Shown here: positions 18,343 to 27,346 of the stretch, piece after piece
How the letters are laid out: each line of letters starts with the position of its first letter
Numbering within the stretch: position 1 is the stretch's first letter
The notes under the pieces: generated by a model
Database searches by the model: none
Told to the model about the DNA's origin: nothing
Seen by the model: the letters and a program-made list of their open reading frames with translations, nothing else
Assembly (NCBI GenBank): GCA_964565645.1
Contig: CAZMFQ010000001.1
Coordinates: forward strand, 1 to 64,000
DNA: 64,000 nt
Reading direction: 5' to 3'
DNA from: JAHIQC01 sp964565645
GTDB lineage: Bacteria > Actinomycetota > Coriobacteriia > Anaerosomatales > JAHIQC01
Position numbers and translations under genes: made by a program

Positions 18343-19173
18343 ATGCGCTTCGATCTCCATCTGCATACCACCGCGTCCGACGGACATCTGACTCCGCTGC
18401 AGTTGATCGACCGCGCGGCTGAGCTCGGTCTGGACGCGATGGCGGTCACCGATCACGACAGCGTCGAGGCCGTCGCGGAGATCTGCGCCCTGGGCGCCGC
18501 ACGCGGGATCACGGTCGTCCCCGGTGTGGAACTGTCCGCCTCCCACGACGGCCGCGACATCCACATCCTCGGCTACTTCGTCGAACCCTCCGACAGCGTC
18601 CTGCTCGCCCGGCTCAGGCTGCTACGTGAGGCGCGCATGGAACGCGCTCGGGCGATGGTCGATGCACTCGCGGCCGAAGGGTACATGGTCCCGCTCGACG
18701 AGGTCCTCGATCTCGCCGACGGCGGTGCGGTGGGCAGGTCCCACCTGGCGCGTGCGCTCGTCGCCCGCGGTCATGCACAGGACGTCGCTGACGCCTTTCA
18801 GCGTCTGATAGGGCGGGGAAGGCCGTTCTACGTCCCAAAACCCGTCTCAAGCCCTCTGGAGGTCCTCCAGACGGTTCGTGATGCCGGAGGTGTAGCCGTG
18901 CTCGCGCATCCGGGCGTCACGCGGGTCGACGAGCTCATCCCCGGGCTCATCGCGTCCGGTCTGCGCGGTCTGGAGGCCTACCACGGCGAGCACTCCGCTT
19001 CTGACCGGCTCCGGTACGCGTCGATGGCCGAAGAGTCCGGCCTTCTCGTCACCGGAGGCTCCGATTACCACGGTCCCAGTTCGCCGGGCGTGGACATGGG
19101 CGCGGTCGAGATGCCGGACGAGGTCCTGGTACGCCTTCTCGAGGCCGGCCGAGCCTGTGGCCGCATCCCCTAG
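18343..19173 (+). CDS. PHP-domain phosphoesterase (RNase AM / nucleoside 3',5'-bisphosphate phosphatase type)
   Basis: 276 residues. The four PHP metal motifs are visible: DLHLHTTASDG (residues 4-14), VTDHDSVEA, GVELSAS, and late AHPGVTR and GSDYHG. Small stand-alone PHP proteins of this length (YciV/TrpH type) hydrolyse 3',5'-nucleotide bisphosphates or trim RNA 5' ends. The substrate is inferred from family only. ATG start with GGAGG four bases upstream, 19 nt after spoVS. Confidence 0.9.
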   Translation: MRFDLHLHTTASDGHLTPLQLIDRAAELGLDAMAVTDHDSVEAVAEICALGAARGITVVPGVELSASHDGRDIHILGYFVEPSDSVLLARLRLLREARMERARAMVDALAAEGYMVPLDEVLDLADGGAVGRSHLARALVARGHAQDVADAFQRLIGRGRPFYVPKPVSSPLEVLQTVRDAGGVAVLAHPGVTRVDELIPGLIASGLRGLEAYHGEHSASDRLRYASMAEESGLLVTGGSDYHGPSSPGVDMGAVEMPDEVLVRLLEAGRACGRIP

Positions 19174-19192
19174 GTGGTACACTCGTCGGCCT

Positions 19193-20542
19193 ATGGAGAC
19201 CATGACCCCAGCGACGTTCGAGGTCCGCACCTTCGGATGTCAGATGAACAAGCACGACTCCGAGCGCGTCACGGGCATGCTGCTCGCCGCCGGACTACGT
19301 CCTGCCGAAGATGACGAACCGGCGGATATCTACGTGTTCATGACCTGCTGTGTCCGTGAGAACGCCGACGAGCGTCTGCGCGGGCAGGTCGCTTCTCTCA
19401 AGGCGCTCAAGACGGGCGGGCGTCCCGACACGCTGATCGCGGTCGGCGGCTGTATAGGCCAGCGCGACGGTGAGACCCTCCTGCGCTCGCTTCCGCACGT
19501 CGACGTGGTCTTCGGCACCCACAACATCGGCCGGCTTCCGGCACTCCTTGCAGCGGCCGAGGAATCGCGGCTCCCGATCGTCGAGGTCATCGAAGGTGCC
19601 ACCGAGTTCACGAGCGACCTCCCCTCGAGCCGTGAGCACGCCTGGCATGCGTGGGTTCCCATCACCGTGGGCTGTGACAACTTCTGCACGTACTGCATCG
19701 TTCCGTACGTTCGCGGGCGGGAACACTCGCGGCCGCTTCAGGAGATCGTCGACGAGTGCCGCTCACTCGTTGCGGACGGCGTCCTCGAACTCACGCTCCT
19801 CGGCCAGAACGTGAACAGCTACGGGCGGGACATCTACGGGGAGCCGAGGTTCGCCGAGGTGCTGCGGCAGGTGGCCGCGACCGGCGTGCGGCGCATCAGG
19901 TTCGCGACGAGCCACCCCAAGGACCTCTCCGAAGAGACCATCGCGGTGATGGCGGAGACGCCCGAGGTCTGCAAGTACCTGCACCTGCCGGTGCAGTCTG
20001 GCTCAGACCGCATACTGACGGCGATGAACCGCCACTACACGCAGGAATCGTACCTCGCGCTCGTGGACAGGCTGTACGCCGCCATCCCCGGACTGGCGTT
20101 GTCCACGGACATCATCGTCGGCTTTCCCGGTGAGACAGAGGAGGACTTCCTCGCGACCCTCGATGTGGTCCGCGCAGCCCGGTATGACCAGAGCTTCACC
20201 TTCATCTATTCGCCGCGCGAGGGCACCCCCGCCGCCACCATGGACGGCCAGGTCCCGCGGGAGGTCTCCCAGGAGCGGTTCGACCGGCTCGTCGAGGCGG
20301 TCCACGCGGGTGTGCTCGAGAACAACGTCAAGCTCGTCGGCACCACGCAGAGCGTGCTGTTCGAAGGAACCTCGAAGCGCGACGAGCTCATGCTCACGGG
20401 GCGGACCGACGGCAACAAGGTCGTGCACGTACCGGTTCCCGAAGGCACGACCGCCCGGGAACTGGCCGGCACGTTCGCCGATGTGGAGATCGAAGAAGCA
20501 CAGACCTGGTTCCTTTCGGGCCGCATCGCGGGTACGTACTAG
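19193..20542 (+). CDS. miaB: tRNA-2-methylthio-N6-dimethylallyladenosine synthase
   Basis: Radical SAM enzyme adding a methylthio group to i6A37 of tRNA. The N-terminal MTTase domain carries RTFGCQMNKHDSERV. The radical SAM cluster CDNFCTYC is near residues 160-167, followed by PYVRGREHSRP, and a TRAM domain is at the end. 449 residues from the ATG at 19193; an in-frame ATG at 19202 is possible. miaA, which makes the i6A substrate, is two genes downstream. Confidence 0.96.
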   Translation: METMTPATFEVRTFGCQMNKHDSERVTGMLLAAGLRPAEDDEPADIYVFMTCCVRENADERLRGQVASLKALKTGGRPDTLIAVGGCIGQRDGETLLRSLPHVDVVFGTHNIGRLPALLAAAEESRLPIVEVIEGATEFTSDLPSSREHAWHAWVPITVGCDNFCTYCIVPYVRGREHSRPLQEIVDECRSLVADGVLELTLLGQNVNSYGRDIYGEPRFAEVLRQVAATGVRRIRFATSHPKDLSEETIAVMAETPEVCKYLHLPVQSGSDRILTAMNRHYTQESYLALVDRLYAAIPGLALSTDIIVGFPGETEEDFLATLDVVRAARYDQSFTFIYSPREGTPAATMDGQVPREVSQERFDRLVEAVHAGVLENNVKLVGTTQSVLFEGTSKRDELMLTGRTDGNKVVHVPVPEGTTARELAGTFADVEIEEAQTWFLSGRIAGTY

Positions 20543-20596
20543 GACAGTCCTTCGTGCGGACAAGCACGATCACGTTTCCTGCCGGAGGTGGCTTCG

Positions 20597-21991
20597 ATGG
20601 ATCCGCATGTGTTCGGCATCATGGCGCCGCATCCGCCCATCATGGTCGAGGAGGTCGGCGGACGGCGTGCAGCGGTCACCCGACTCTCGTCAGAGGCCAT
20701 GCACGAGGCCGCAGGACTCCTTGAGCGCTGGGATCCCGACACGGTGGTCATCATCTCCCCGCACGCGCCGGCTGTCGCCGATGCGTTCGTCGTCGAGACC
20801 GCTGCGTTCGTCGAGGGCGACCTCGCTCAGTTCGGCGCGCCGCAGGTCCGACTCGGGTATCAGGGTGATTCCGAGCTCGGAGAGGCGCTCGTGTGCGGTC
20901 TCGGAGAGCGAGGAGTGCCCGCGCTCGATCGCGCACGCACCGCGTCGCTGCGTTCCGGGTGGCTCGACCACGGGGTCGTCGTCCCCATGAGCTTCCTCGA
21001 CCGCACCGGACGCTGGCCGCTACTCGTGATCTCGCTCTCGTGGCTGCCGTATCACGACCATCTCATACTCGGGGAGGAGCTCGTGCGAGCGGCGGAGCTC
21101 CTCGGCAGACGCATCGCGTTCGTCGCGAGCGGGGATTGCAGCCACCGCCTGACCAAGGACGCGCCCGCGGGATACGATCCGATCGCCGAGGAGTTCGACG
21201 CGACGCTCGTGTCGCTCATCGGAGCTTCGGACTTCGCGGGCCTGACCGATCTGGACCCGGCCTTCGTGGACAGGGCGGGGGAGTGCGGACTGCGCTCCTT
21301 CATCACCATGGGTGCGGTCGCCGCACCCGCCACCGCCCGCGTGCTGGCCTACGAGGGCCCATGGGGCGTCGGCTACCTGACGGCGGTCGTCAACGAGCAG
21401 CTTCTCGATGGCCCCGGCGCGGGGGCTGAACCGACCAGCGGGGCGACCCCGGATCGCGGGTTGAAGCACGGAGCGGCCGGTTCCCCGGAGAGTGAGATAG
21501 TCGCGCTCGCCCGGAGCACCATCGAGAGCTACCTTGCGACCGGACGCGTGCCGGGCTCGCCGACACTCGCGGACCCCGCGCTTCCCGGCAGGGCGGGCGC
21601 TTTCGTGTCCCTGCACCGCGCCGGCATGCTCCGAGGCTGCATCGGTACGATCGCACCCACCGAGCCTTCGCTTGCTCAGGAAGTGGTACGCAACGCTGTC
21701 CAGGCCGCTACGGAGGACCCGAGGTTCCCGCCGATGACATCCGACGAACTGGCTGACCTCGAGATATCGGTCGACGTCCTCCACACCGCCGAAGACTGCG
21801 AGTTCCAAGACCTCGACCCCTCCGAGTACGGCTGCATAGTGAGCTCGGGGTGGAAGCGGGGCCTTCTGCTTCCCGACCTCGAGGGCGTCGAGACCCCCGA
21901 GCAGCAGGTGGAGATCTCGTGCCGCAAGGCGGGGATCGCTCCAGGCGAGCGCCTCTTGCTCCAGCGCTTCAAGGTCGACCGGTATGTCTGA
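20597..21991 (+). CDS. Memo/LigB-type extradiol dioxygenase-like domain fused to AMMECR1 domain
   Basis: 464 residues. Residues 1-270 form a class III extradiol dioxygenase (LigB/Memo-like) domain with candidate metal ligands in IMAPHPPIMVEE, IISPHAPAVADA and SGDCSHRL. Residues 290-464 form an AMMECR1 domain (RAGMLRGCIGTIAPTEPSLAQ). These are the A and B parts of the AmmeMemoRadiSam system, here one polypeptide. The usual radical SAM partner is not adjacent. The start is the ATG at 20597, because GGAGG directly abuts the GTG at 20588. Eight bases overlap miaA. Biochemical role unknown. Confidence 0.88.
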   Translation: MDPHVFGIMAPHPPIMVEEVGGRRAAVTRLSSEAMHEAAGLLERWDPDTVVIISPHAPAVADAFVVETAAFVEGDLAQFGAPQVRLGYQGDSELGEALVCGLGERGVPALDRARTASLRSGWLDHGVVVPMSFLDRTGRWPLLVISLSWLPYHDHLILGEELVRAAELLGRRIAFVASGDCSHRLTKDAPAGYDPIAEEFDATLVSLIGASDFAGLTDLDPAFVDRAGECGLRSFITMGAVAAPATARVLAYEGPWGVGYLTAVVNEQLLDGPGAGAEPTSGATPDRGLKHGAAGSPESEIVALARSTIESYLATGRVPGSPTLADPALPGRAGAFVSLHRAGMLRGCIGTIAPTEPSLAQEVVRNAVQAATEDPRFPPMTSDELADLEISVDVLHTAEDCEFQDLDPSEYGCIVSSGWKRGLLLPDLEGVETPEQQVEISCRKAGIAPGERLLLQRFKVDRYV

Positions 21992-22955
21992 GCTTCAGGT
22001 ACACGCTCAGGTCGTTGCGGTCGTAGGACCGACCGCGGTCGGGAAGAGCCGGCTGGCCGAGGACCTCGCGGTCCTGACGGGCGGCGAGATCGTCAGCGCC
22101 GACTCGATGCAGGTCTATCGCGGGATGGACATCGGGACCGCGAAGACACCCGTGCAGGAGCGCCGCGTCCCGTACCACTGTGTCGATCTCGTCGACCCCG
22201 GCCAGGAGTACAGCGCCGCCCTGTATCAAAGGGATGCACGCCAGGCCATAGACTCCATACGCGCTCGCGGCGCCGTCCCCTTGCTCGTCGGCGGGACCGG
22301 ACTGTATGTCCGCGCGGCACTCGATTCGATGGAGTTCCCTGCCGGTGACCTGTCCACACCGCTTCGCACCTCGCTCGAACAAGAGGCGGAGCGCATCGGG
22401 GGGCCGGCGATGCATGCCAAGCTCGCCGCGCTCGATCCGGACGCCGCTGCGCTCATCCACGTCAACAACATCCGCCGCGTGATCAGGGCGATCGAGATGG
22501 TGCACGAGGGGACGAGTTACGCCTCACAGGCCCAGGATTTCGCCCACAGGGAGCCGTACTACGAAGCCAGGTTCCTCGGCATGGCTCTACCTCGGCTCGA
22601 GCTTTACGAGCGCATCGGCCGAAGGGTCGACCTGATGCTGGAGCAAGGGCTCCTCGACGAGATCGAAGGTCTGCTCGCGTCGGGATACTCAGACGCCCTC
22701 ACCTCGTCACAGGCGATCGGATACAAGGAGTTCCTGCCGGTCATCAGGGGGGAGGTCCCGATCGCCGAGGCCACCGAGACCGTGAAGCAGGCGACGCGCA
22801 GGTACGCCAAGCGGCAGCTCACGTGGTTCCGCGCCGACGACCGGGTCAGCTGGATCGACGTCACCGACCTGTCACCGGCAGAGGCGCTTTCGCGAGCATC
22901 CGACCTGCTAGAATCGGGTGAACCCGCACCGTACCCGTTCGGCGCGGGGGAGTAG
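21984..22955 (+). CDS. miaA: tRNA dimethylallyltransferase
   Basis: Transfers a dimethylallyl group to N6 of A37 in tRNAs reading UNN codons. 323 residues. P-loop GPTAVGKSRLAEDLA at the N-terminus, then SADSMQVYRGMDIGTAK, GGTGLYVRA and IGYKEFLPV. It starts inside the end of the preceding gene (ATGTCTGA overlap), which implies translational coupling. Confidence 0.97.
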   Translation: MSELQVHAQVVAVVGPTAVGKSRLAEDLAVLTGGEIVSADSMQVYRGMDIGTAKTPVQERRVPYHCVDLVDPGQEYSAALYQRDARQAIDSIRARGAVPLLVGGTGLYVRAALDSMEFPAGDLSTPLRTSLEQEAERIGGPAMHAKLAALDPDAAALIHVNNIRRVIRAIEMVHEGTSYASQAQDFAHREPYYEARFLGMALPRLELYERIGRRVDLMLEQGLLDEIEGLLASGYSDALTSSQAIGYKEFLPVIRGEVPIAEATETVKQATRRYAKRQLTWFRADDRVSWIDVTDLSPAEALSRASDLLESGEPAPYPFGAGE

Positions 22956-22971
22956 GGAAGGGACCCTGAGG

Positions 22972-23841
22972 ATGGACATCCGCTTCACCAAGATGCACGG
23001 GCTCGGCAACGACTTCGTGTTCATCGAAGACCTCGCCGAGGAGTATGAGTTCTCGCCCGAGGCTGTCGCATGGTTCTGCGACCGCAACTTCGGCATCGGT
23101 GGCGACGGACTGATCCTCGTCAGGCCCGCGACGACTCCCGATGCCGAGTTCTTCATGCTGTACTACAACTCGGACGGCTCGACAGCCGAGATGTGCGGCA
23201 ACGGCGTGCGCTGCTTCGCCAAGTACGTCGTCGACGCGGGACTCGTGCCCGCCGATTCCGACTCAGTACGCGTTGAGACACTCGGGGGCATCAAACCCAT
23301 CACGTTCACCCGCGACTACGACGGGAACATGGACATGGCCACGGTGGACATGGGCGTGCCCGTGCTCGCGGCTGCCGAGATCCCGACCACGCTCACCGGC
23401 GAGCAGGTCTTCGAGTGCCCGATCGACACGGAGTACGGCACGTTCGAGATCACCGCGGTCTCGATGGGCAACCCCCACGCGATCATCTGGGTGGACGATG
23501 TGGAGACCGCACCGGTGGACACCGTGGGGCCGGCCATCGAGAACCATCCCGCGTTCCCGAACAAGACGAACGTGGAGTTCGCACAGTACGTGGGTGACGA
23601 CACCATCCTGCTGCGCGTTTGGGAGCGCGGAGTGGGCGAGACGCTCGCGTGCGGCACCGGTGCGTGCGCGACCCTCGTCGCGGCGACCCTGGCGTGCTAT
23701 GTCGGCCGAAGTGCGAGCATCGAGCTGCCCGGCGGGGAGCTCCTCATCCGATGGGACGAGGACGGCCATGTGTACATGACCGGACCGGCCACGGAGGTCT
23801 TCGTCGGCGTGCTGAACATCGATGAGGACGACGCGGGATAG
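22972..23841 (+). CDS. dapF: Diaminopimelate epimerase
   Basis: Converts LL-DAP to meso-DAP for peptidoglycan and lysine. 289 residues with the two-domain symmetry of the family. Catalytic cysteines are Cys75 in AEMCGNGVRCF and Cys227 in LACGTGACATL. It opens FTKMHGLGNDFVFI. GGGAAGGGA lies upstream of the ATG. It is followed by the aminotransferase that would supply LL-DAP. Confidence 0.97.
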   Translation: MDIRFTKMHGLGNDFVFIEDLAEEYEFSPEAVAWFCDRNFGIGGDGLILVRPATTPDAEFFMLYYNSDGSTAEMCGNGVRCFAKYVVDAGLVPADSDSVRVETLGGIKPITFTRDYDGNMDMATVDMGVPVLAAAEIPTTLTGEQVFECPIDTEYGTFEITAVSMGNPHAIIWVDDVETAPVDTVGPAIENHPAFPNKTNVEFAQYVGDDTILLRVWERGVGETLACGTGACATLVAATLACYVGRSASIELPGGELLIRWDEDGHVYMTGPATEVFVGVLNIDEDDAG

Positions 23842-23986
23842 CCTCGCGCCGAACACCGCGCCGGATGCCGCCTTCACGAGGGCGGGTCAAGTGGTACCAT
23901 GTTCCGAATCCGTGCCCGCCGAGGAGCCGCTTCGCGATTCCTCGGCAGATCGATACGAGCCGTTGCCACGCTGAAGGGATACCGCC
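23842..23986 (+). other. dapF-dapL intergenic region with a hairpin
   Basis: 145 bp without an ORF. It contains a promoter-like TTCACG...TACCAT arrangement (-10 near 23895) and an interrupted hairpin CGAGGA-GC-CGC / GCG-AT-TCCTCG at 23920-23944. This suggests that dapL has its own promoter and a short structured leader. No known riboswitch is recognised. Confidence 0.35.
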
Positions 23987-25144
23987 GTGAGGACCGCCGA
24001 CCGCATGTCCAACTTGCCGCCGTACCTGTTCGCCGAGATCGACCGCAAGAAGGAGGCGCTGGTTGCACGGGGAGTGGATGTCATCTCCCTGGGTATCGGC
24101 GATCCCGACATGCCGACGCCGCAGCGCATAGTGGACGCGATGGCCAAGGCCATCGAGAACCCCAAGAACCACCAGTACCCCGCCTATGCAGGCAGCAAGC
24201 CCTACCGTGAGGCGTGCGCCGAGTGGATGCATCGCCGTTTCGACGTCGAGCTCGATCCGGCCACCGAGATCGTGGCGCTCATCGGCAGCAAAGAGGGTAT
24301 CGCGCACCTGTTCCCCGCCTTCATCAACGTGGGCGATTACACATTGGTGCCCGGCGTCGGCTATCCGGTCTACACGACTGGTGGCGTGCTCATCGGCGGC
24401 GAGACCCACTACATGCACATGGGCGACGACAACGACTGGCTGGCCGACTTCGAATCGACTCCGGCCGACGTACTCGCCAAGGCCCGGATGATGTTCCTGA
24501 GCTATCCGAACAACCCCTCCGCCGTCGCAGCGCCCGTCGAGTACTTCGATCGCGCGATCGCGTTCGCAAAGGAGCACGACCTGCTTCTCGTGCACGACAA
24601 CGCGTACTCTGAGATCGGCTTCGACGGCTACCGTCCACCGAGCATCCTGCAGCGCCCGGGCGCGCGCGACGTCGCCATCGAGCTCTTCAGCTGCTCGAAG
24701 GCCTACAACATGACCGGATGGCGTATCGCGTTCGCCGCCGGCAACGCCGAGGCCATCAAGGCGCTCGGCACCGTCAAGAGCAACATCGACTCGGGGGCCT
24801 TCACCGCCATCCAGGACGCCGCCATCGAGGCCATGCTCGGCCCGCAGGACGACGTCATCGAGATGTCCGCCATCTATCAGCGCCGCCGCGACATGGTCAT
24901 GGATGCCTTGGGAGCCATCGGGCTCTCTGCGCGCGTCTCGCAGGGCACGATCTATGTCTGGGCCAAGATCCCCGAGGGCTACACCTCGGCCGAGTACGCC
25001 GGGATGGTTCTCGAGAAGGCCGGCGTGATCGTCCCTGCGGGTAGCGCCTACGGCCCCGACGGCGAGGGCTACATCCGCATCTCGCTCGCGACGCCGGATC
25101 ACCGTCTGGCGGAGGCGCTCGAGCGGATCAAACAAGAGCTCTAG
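23987..25144 (+). CDS. dapL: LL-diaminopimelate aminotransferase (class I/II PLP enzyme)
   Basis: 385 residues. Fold-type I aminotransferase with ISLGIGDPDMPTP, YPAYAGSKPYREA, SYPNNPSA and the PLP Lys238 in SCSKAYNMTGWRI. The YPAYAGS and SNIDSGAF signatures and the dapF neighbour support conversion of tetrahydrodipicolinate to LL-DAP with glutamate. The alternative is a broad alanine/aspartate aminotransferase. GTG start with GAAGGGA seven bases upstream. No dapD, dapC or dapE is in the window, consistent with the one-step DapL route. Confidence 0.85.
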   Translation: MRTADRMSNLPPYLFAEIDRKKEALVARGVDVISLGIGDPDMPTPQRIVDAMAKAIENPKNHQYPAYAGSKPYREACAEWMHRRFDVELDPATEIVALIGSKEGIAHLFPAFINVGDYTLVPGVGYPVYTTGGVLIGGETHYMHMGDDNDWLADFESTPADVLAKARMMFLSYPNNPSAVAAPVEYFDRAIAFAKEHDLLLVHDNAYSEIGFDGYRPPSILQRPGARDVAIELFSCSKAYNMTGWRIAFAAGNAEAIKALGTVKSNIDSGAFTAIQDAAIEAMLGPQDDVIEMSAIYQRRRDMVMDALGAIGLSARVSQGTIYVWAKIPEGYTSAEYAGMVLEKAGVIVPAGSAYGPDGEGYIRISLATPDHRLAEALERIKQEL

Positions 25145-25164
25145 TCACCCAAGGAGGCCGCGCC

Positions 25165-26472
25165 TTGAAGCGCGCGCAGTTCGAGCTGGATGGACTACAG
25201 GACGAGCATCGCGACCGTGCGGTGCTCGTCGGCGTTGACCATGCACGTCACGAGTGGCCGCTTGAGGAATCTCTGGCGGAGCTCGAGCGGCTGGTCGACA
25301 CTGCGGGCTGCGACGTCGTCGCGACCGTCACACAACGGCTGGACAGGCCGCACTCGCGTTCGTTCATCGGTCCGGGCAAGGCCGAGGAGGTCGCCCGCGT
25401 CGCCAAGGAGCTCCATGCGGACGTCGTCGTGTTCGACGACGACCTGTCGCCATCGCAGCAGGTCAACCTCGAGGACATGATCCCGGATGTCCGGGTCCTC
25501 GACCGTACCGCGCTGATCCTGGACATCTTCGCCAAACACGCGGAGAGTCGCGAAGGGAAGCTGCAGGTCGAGCTCGCACGGCTGGATTACGTGCTTCCGC
25601 GGCTGCGCGGCATGTGGGGTCACCTCGAGGCCGAACGCTTGGGTGGAGGTCGAGGCGCTCGTTTCGGCGCCGGTGAGTCCCAGCTGGAGGTCGACAGACG
25701 CCTGACCAGGCGACGGATCTCCGATCTGCGCAAGGAGCTCAAGCAGGTCTCCGCCAACAGGCAGGTCCAGCGTCATGCCAGGGCCGCCTCAGGGGTGTTT
25801 CGTGCGTCGTTGGTCGGCTACACGAACGCCGGCAAGTCGACCCTGCTCAACGCCCTCACCGGCGCGGGCGTGCTCGCCCAGGACCAGCTGTTCGCGACGC
25901 TCGACTCCACAACGCGCAAGATGGAACTGCCCGAGGGCAGGGAGATCACGCTCACCGACACCGTCGGGTTCATCAACAAGCTCCCGCATGGCCTGGTGGA
26001 AGCATTCAAGTCAACACTGGACGAGGTCAGGGAAGCGGACCTTCTCATCCACCTGGTGGACGGGTCTCACCCTCAGGCGGAGGCTCAGGCGACGGCAGTC
26101 GATGTCGTTCTGCACGAGATCGATGCGCATCGCAAGCCGCGCCTGCTCGTGGTGAACAAGTCCGACGCCATGACCGCCGAGGACCGCGCAGCGCTCCTGC
26201 GGCGACATCCGGACTCCGTGCTGATCTCCGCAAAGACCGGCGACGGGCTCGATGATCTTCTCCATCGCATCGCACGCGAAGCGGCCCGGGGAAGCAGGCT
26301 CATGACGGTGCTTGTGCCCTATACCCGCGGTGACGTCGTCCGGCTGGCGCATGATCGCACCCAGGTGGTCGCGGAGCACCACACCGGCGAAGGCACGAGC
26401 CTCATCATCAGCGTACCCGCAGAACTCGTCAGCCGATTCAGCGAGTTCGAGCAGAACGGCGAGGATCTCTAG
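25165..26472 (+). CDS. hflX: GTPase HflX
   Basis: 435 residues. Ribosome-associated GTPase that splits stalled or stressed ribosomes. The N-terminal HflX domain (SRSFIGPGKAEEVA, LQVELARLDYVLPRLRG) precedes a helical linker. The G domain has GYTNAGKST near residue 217, DTVGFI and NKSD. TTG start with AAGGAGG seven bases upstream. Its stop overlaps the lexA stop on the other strand (shared CTAG). Confidence 0.96.
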   Translation: MKRAQFELDGLQDEHRDRAVLVGVDHARHEWPLEESLAELERLVDTAGCDVVATVTQRLDRPHSRSFIGPGKAEEVARVAKELHADVVVFDDDLSPSQQVNLEDMIPDVRVLDRTALILDIFAKHAESREGKLQVELARLDYVLPRLRGMWGHLEAERLGGGRGARFGAGESQLEVDRRLTRRRISDLRKELKQVSANRQVQRHARAASGVFRASLVGYTNAGKSTLLNALTGAGVLAQDQLFATLDSTTRKMELPEGREITLTDTVGFINKLPHGLVEAFKSTLDEVREADLLIHLVDGSHPQAEAQATAVDVVLHEIDAHRKPRLLVVNKSDAMTAEDRAALLRRHPDSVLISAKTGDGLDDLLHRIAREAARGSRLMTVLVPYTRGDVVRLAHDRTQVVAEHHTGEGTSLIISVPAELVSRFSEFEQNGEDL

Positions 26473-27116
26473 CCGATCCGCCTGAACAGGGCGACGACCT
26501 TGCCGAGGATCGTGACGTCTCGTGCGTAGATGGGCTCCAGCGCGCTGTTGCGCGGCTGCAGCCTGATGCGGTCCGCCTCGCGGTAGTAGGCCTTGACGGT
26601 TGCTTCAGGCTCGCCCCCGGACGACTCATCGGCGACCATCGCGACGACGATCTCTCCATTGGAGGCCGTGCTCTCCTGGCGGACCACGACGAAGTCGCCA
26701 TCGAGGATGCCGGCCTCGATCATCGAGTCTCCCCGCACCCGCAGGATGAACGTCGACTCGTCGGCCATCTCGGCGGGGAGCGGCATGGTCGACTCGATGT
26801 TCTCCGCCGCAAGGATAGGGGAACCCGCGGCGACCTGGCCCACGAGCGGGACCGCGCGGACCTGGCCGTAGTCGACAGCCCTGTCGGTGTCCCGGTAGTC
26901 GAAGACCTCGAGTGCGCGCGGCTTGCTCGGGTCGCGCTTGATGTATCCCTTGGCTTCGAGCGCCGCCAGGTGTGAGTGGACCGTCGAGGATGACGACAGC
27001 CCGATCGCCTCACCGATCTCGCGGACCGACGGGGGATAGCCGCACCGGTGTATCTCGGCGCGTACGAAATCGAGGATCTGCTGTTGTCTCTTGGTGAGTT
27101 CCCGCGAGTAGGTCAT
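26469..27116 (-). CDS. lexA: LexA repressor
   Basis: 215 residues. SOS repressor with an N-terminal winged HTH (LTKRQQQILDFVRAEIHRCGYPPSVREIG) and a C-terminal S24 peptidase. The self-cleavage bond is Ala97-Gly98 in GQVAAGSP and the catalytic dyad is Ser131 (GDSMIEAG) and Lys175 (ATVKAYYRE). The start is the ATG at 27116 with GGAGG close by; longer frames upstream run through the operators. It faces a LysM gene across four LexA boxes and should be autoregulated. Confidence 0.97.
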   Translation of the reverse strand: MTYSRELTKRQQQILDFVRAEIHRCGYPPSVREIGEAIGLSSSSTVHSHLAALEAKGYIKRDPSKPRALEVFDYRDTDRAVDYGQVRAVPLVGQVAAGSPILAAENIESTMPLPAEMADESTFILRVRGDSMIEAGILDGDFVVVRQESTASNGEIVVAMVADESSGGEPEATVKAYYREADRIRLQPRNSALEPIYARDVTILGKVVALFRRIG

Positions 27117-27133
27117 CGCGACCTCCCTGGAGG

Positions 27134-27147
27134 CGAAAGTATGTTCG
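27134..27147 (-). promoter_or_regulatory. LexA box A (lexA proximal)
   Basis: CGAAAGTATGTTCG matches the CGAACRNRYGTTYG consensus at 13 of 14 positions. It lies just downstream of the expected lexA transcription start, 18 bp from the start codon. Confidence 0.7.
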
Positions 27148-27151
27148 TACG

Positions 27152-27181
27152 AGTCTAGCCCAATCCGAGCTGACGTGGCAA
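27152..27181 (-). promoter_or_regulatory. lexA promoter
   Basis: On the minus strand, TTGCCA (27181-27176), an 18-bp spacer and TAGACT (27157-27152) form a plausible promoter. Its -35 overlaps LexA box B and its start site lies beside box A, so both boxes can repress lexA. Confidence 0.55.
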
Positions 27182-27192
27182 ACAGGCGTTCG
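27179..27192 (-). promoter_or_regulatory. LexA box B (over lexA -35)
   Basis: CAAACAGGCGTTCG matches the LexA consensus at 13 of 14 positions and overlaps the -35 element of the predicted lexA promoter. Confidence 0.7.
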
Positions 27193-27225
27193 ATTGGTCT
27201 GCGTATGGTGGCTGTGCACTCGTGT

Positions 27226-27255
27226 TTGACACCGAACATACGTTCGCATTACGAT
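27226..27255 (+). promoter_or_regulatory. Promoter of the LysM gene with LexA box C in its spacer
   Basis: TTGACA (27226-27231), an 18-bp spacer and TACGAT (27250-27255). The spacer holds CGAACATACGTTCG (27233-27246), a perfect LexA box. The layout mirrors that of recA. Confidence 0.75.
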
Positions 27256-27260
27256 ACATA

Positions 27261-27274
27261 CGAACAGGTGTTCG
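27261..27274 (+). promoter_or_regulatory. LexA box D
   Basis: CGAACAGGTGTTCG is a perfect LexA box, identical to the one at recA, and sits at the predicted transcription start of the LysM gene. Together with box C it gives the gene a double operator. Confidence 0.85.
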
Positions 27275-27346
27275 GTCGGCAATCGGAATCGTGTCAGACC
27301 CTCCGGTTAGTGTGTGGCTACAGACGCGGAGGGATGGAGGTCGGAG

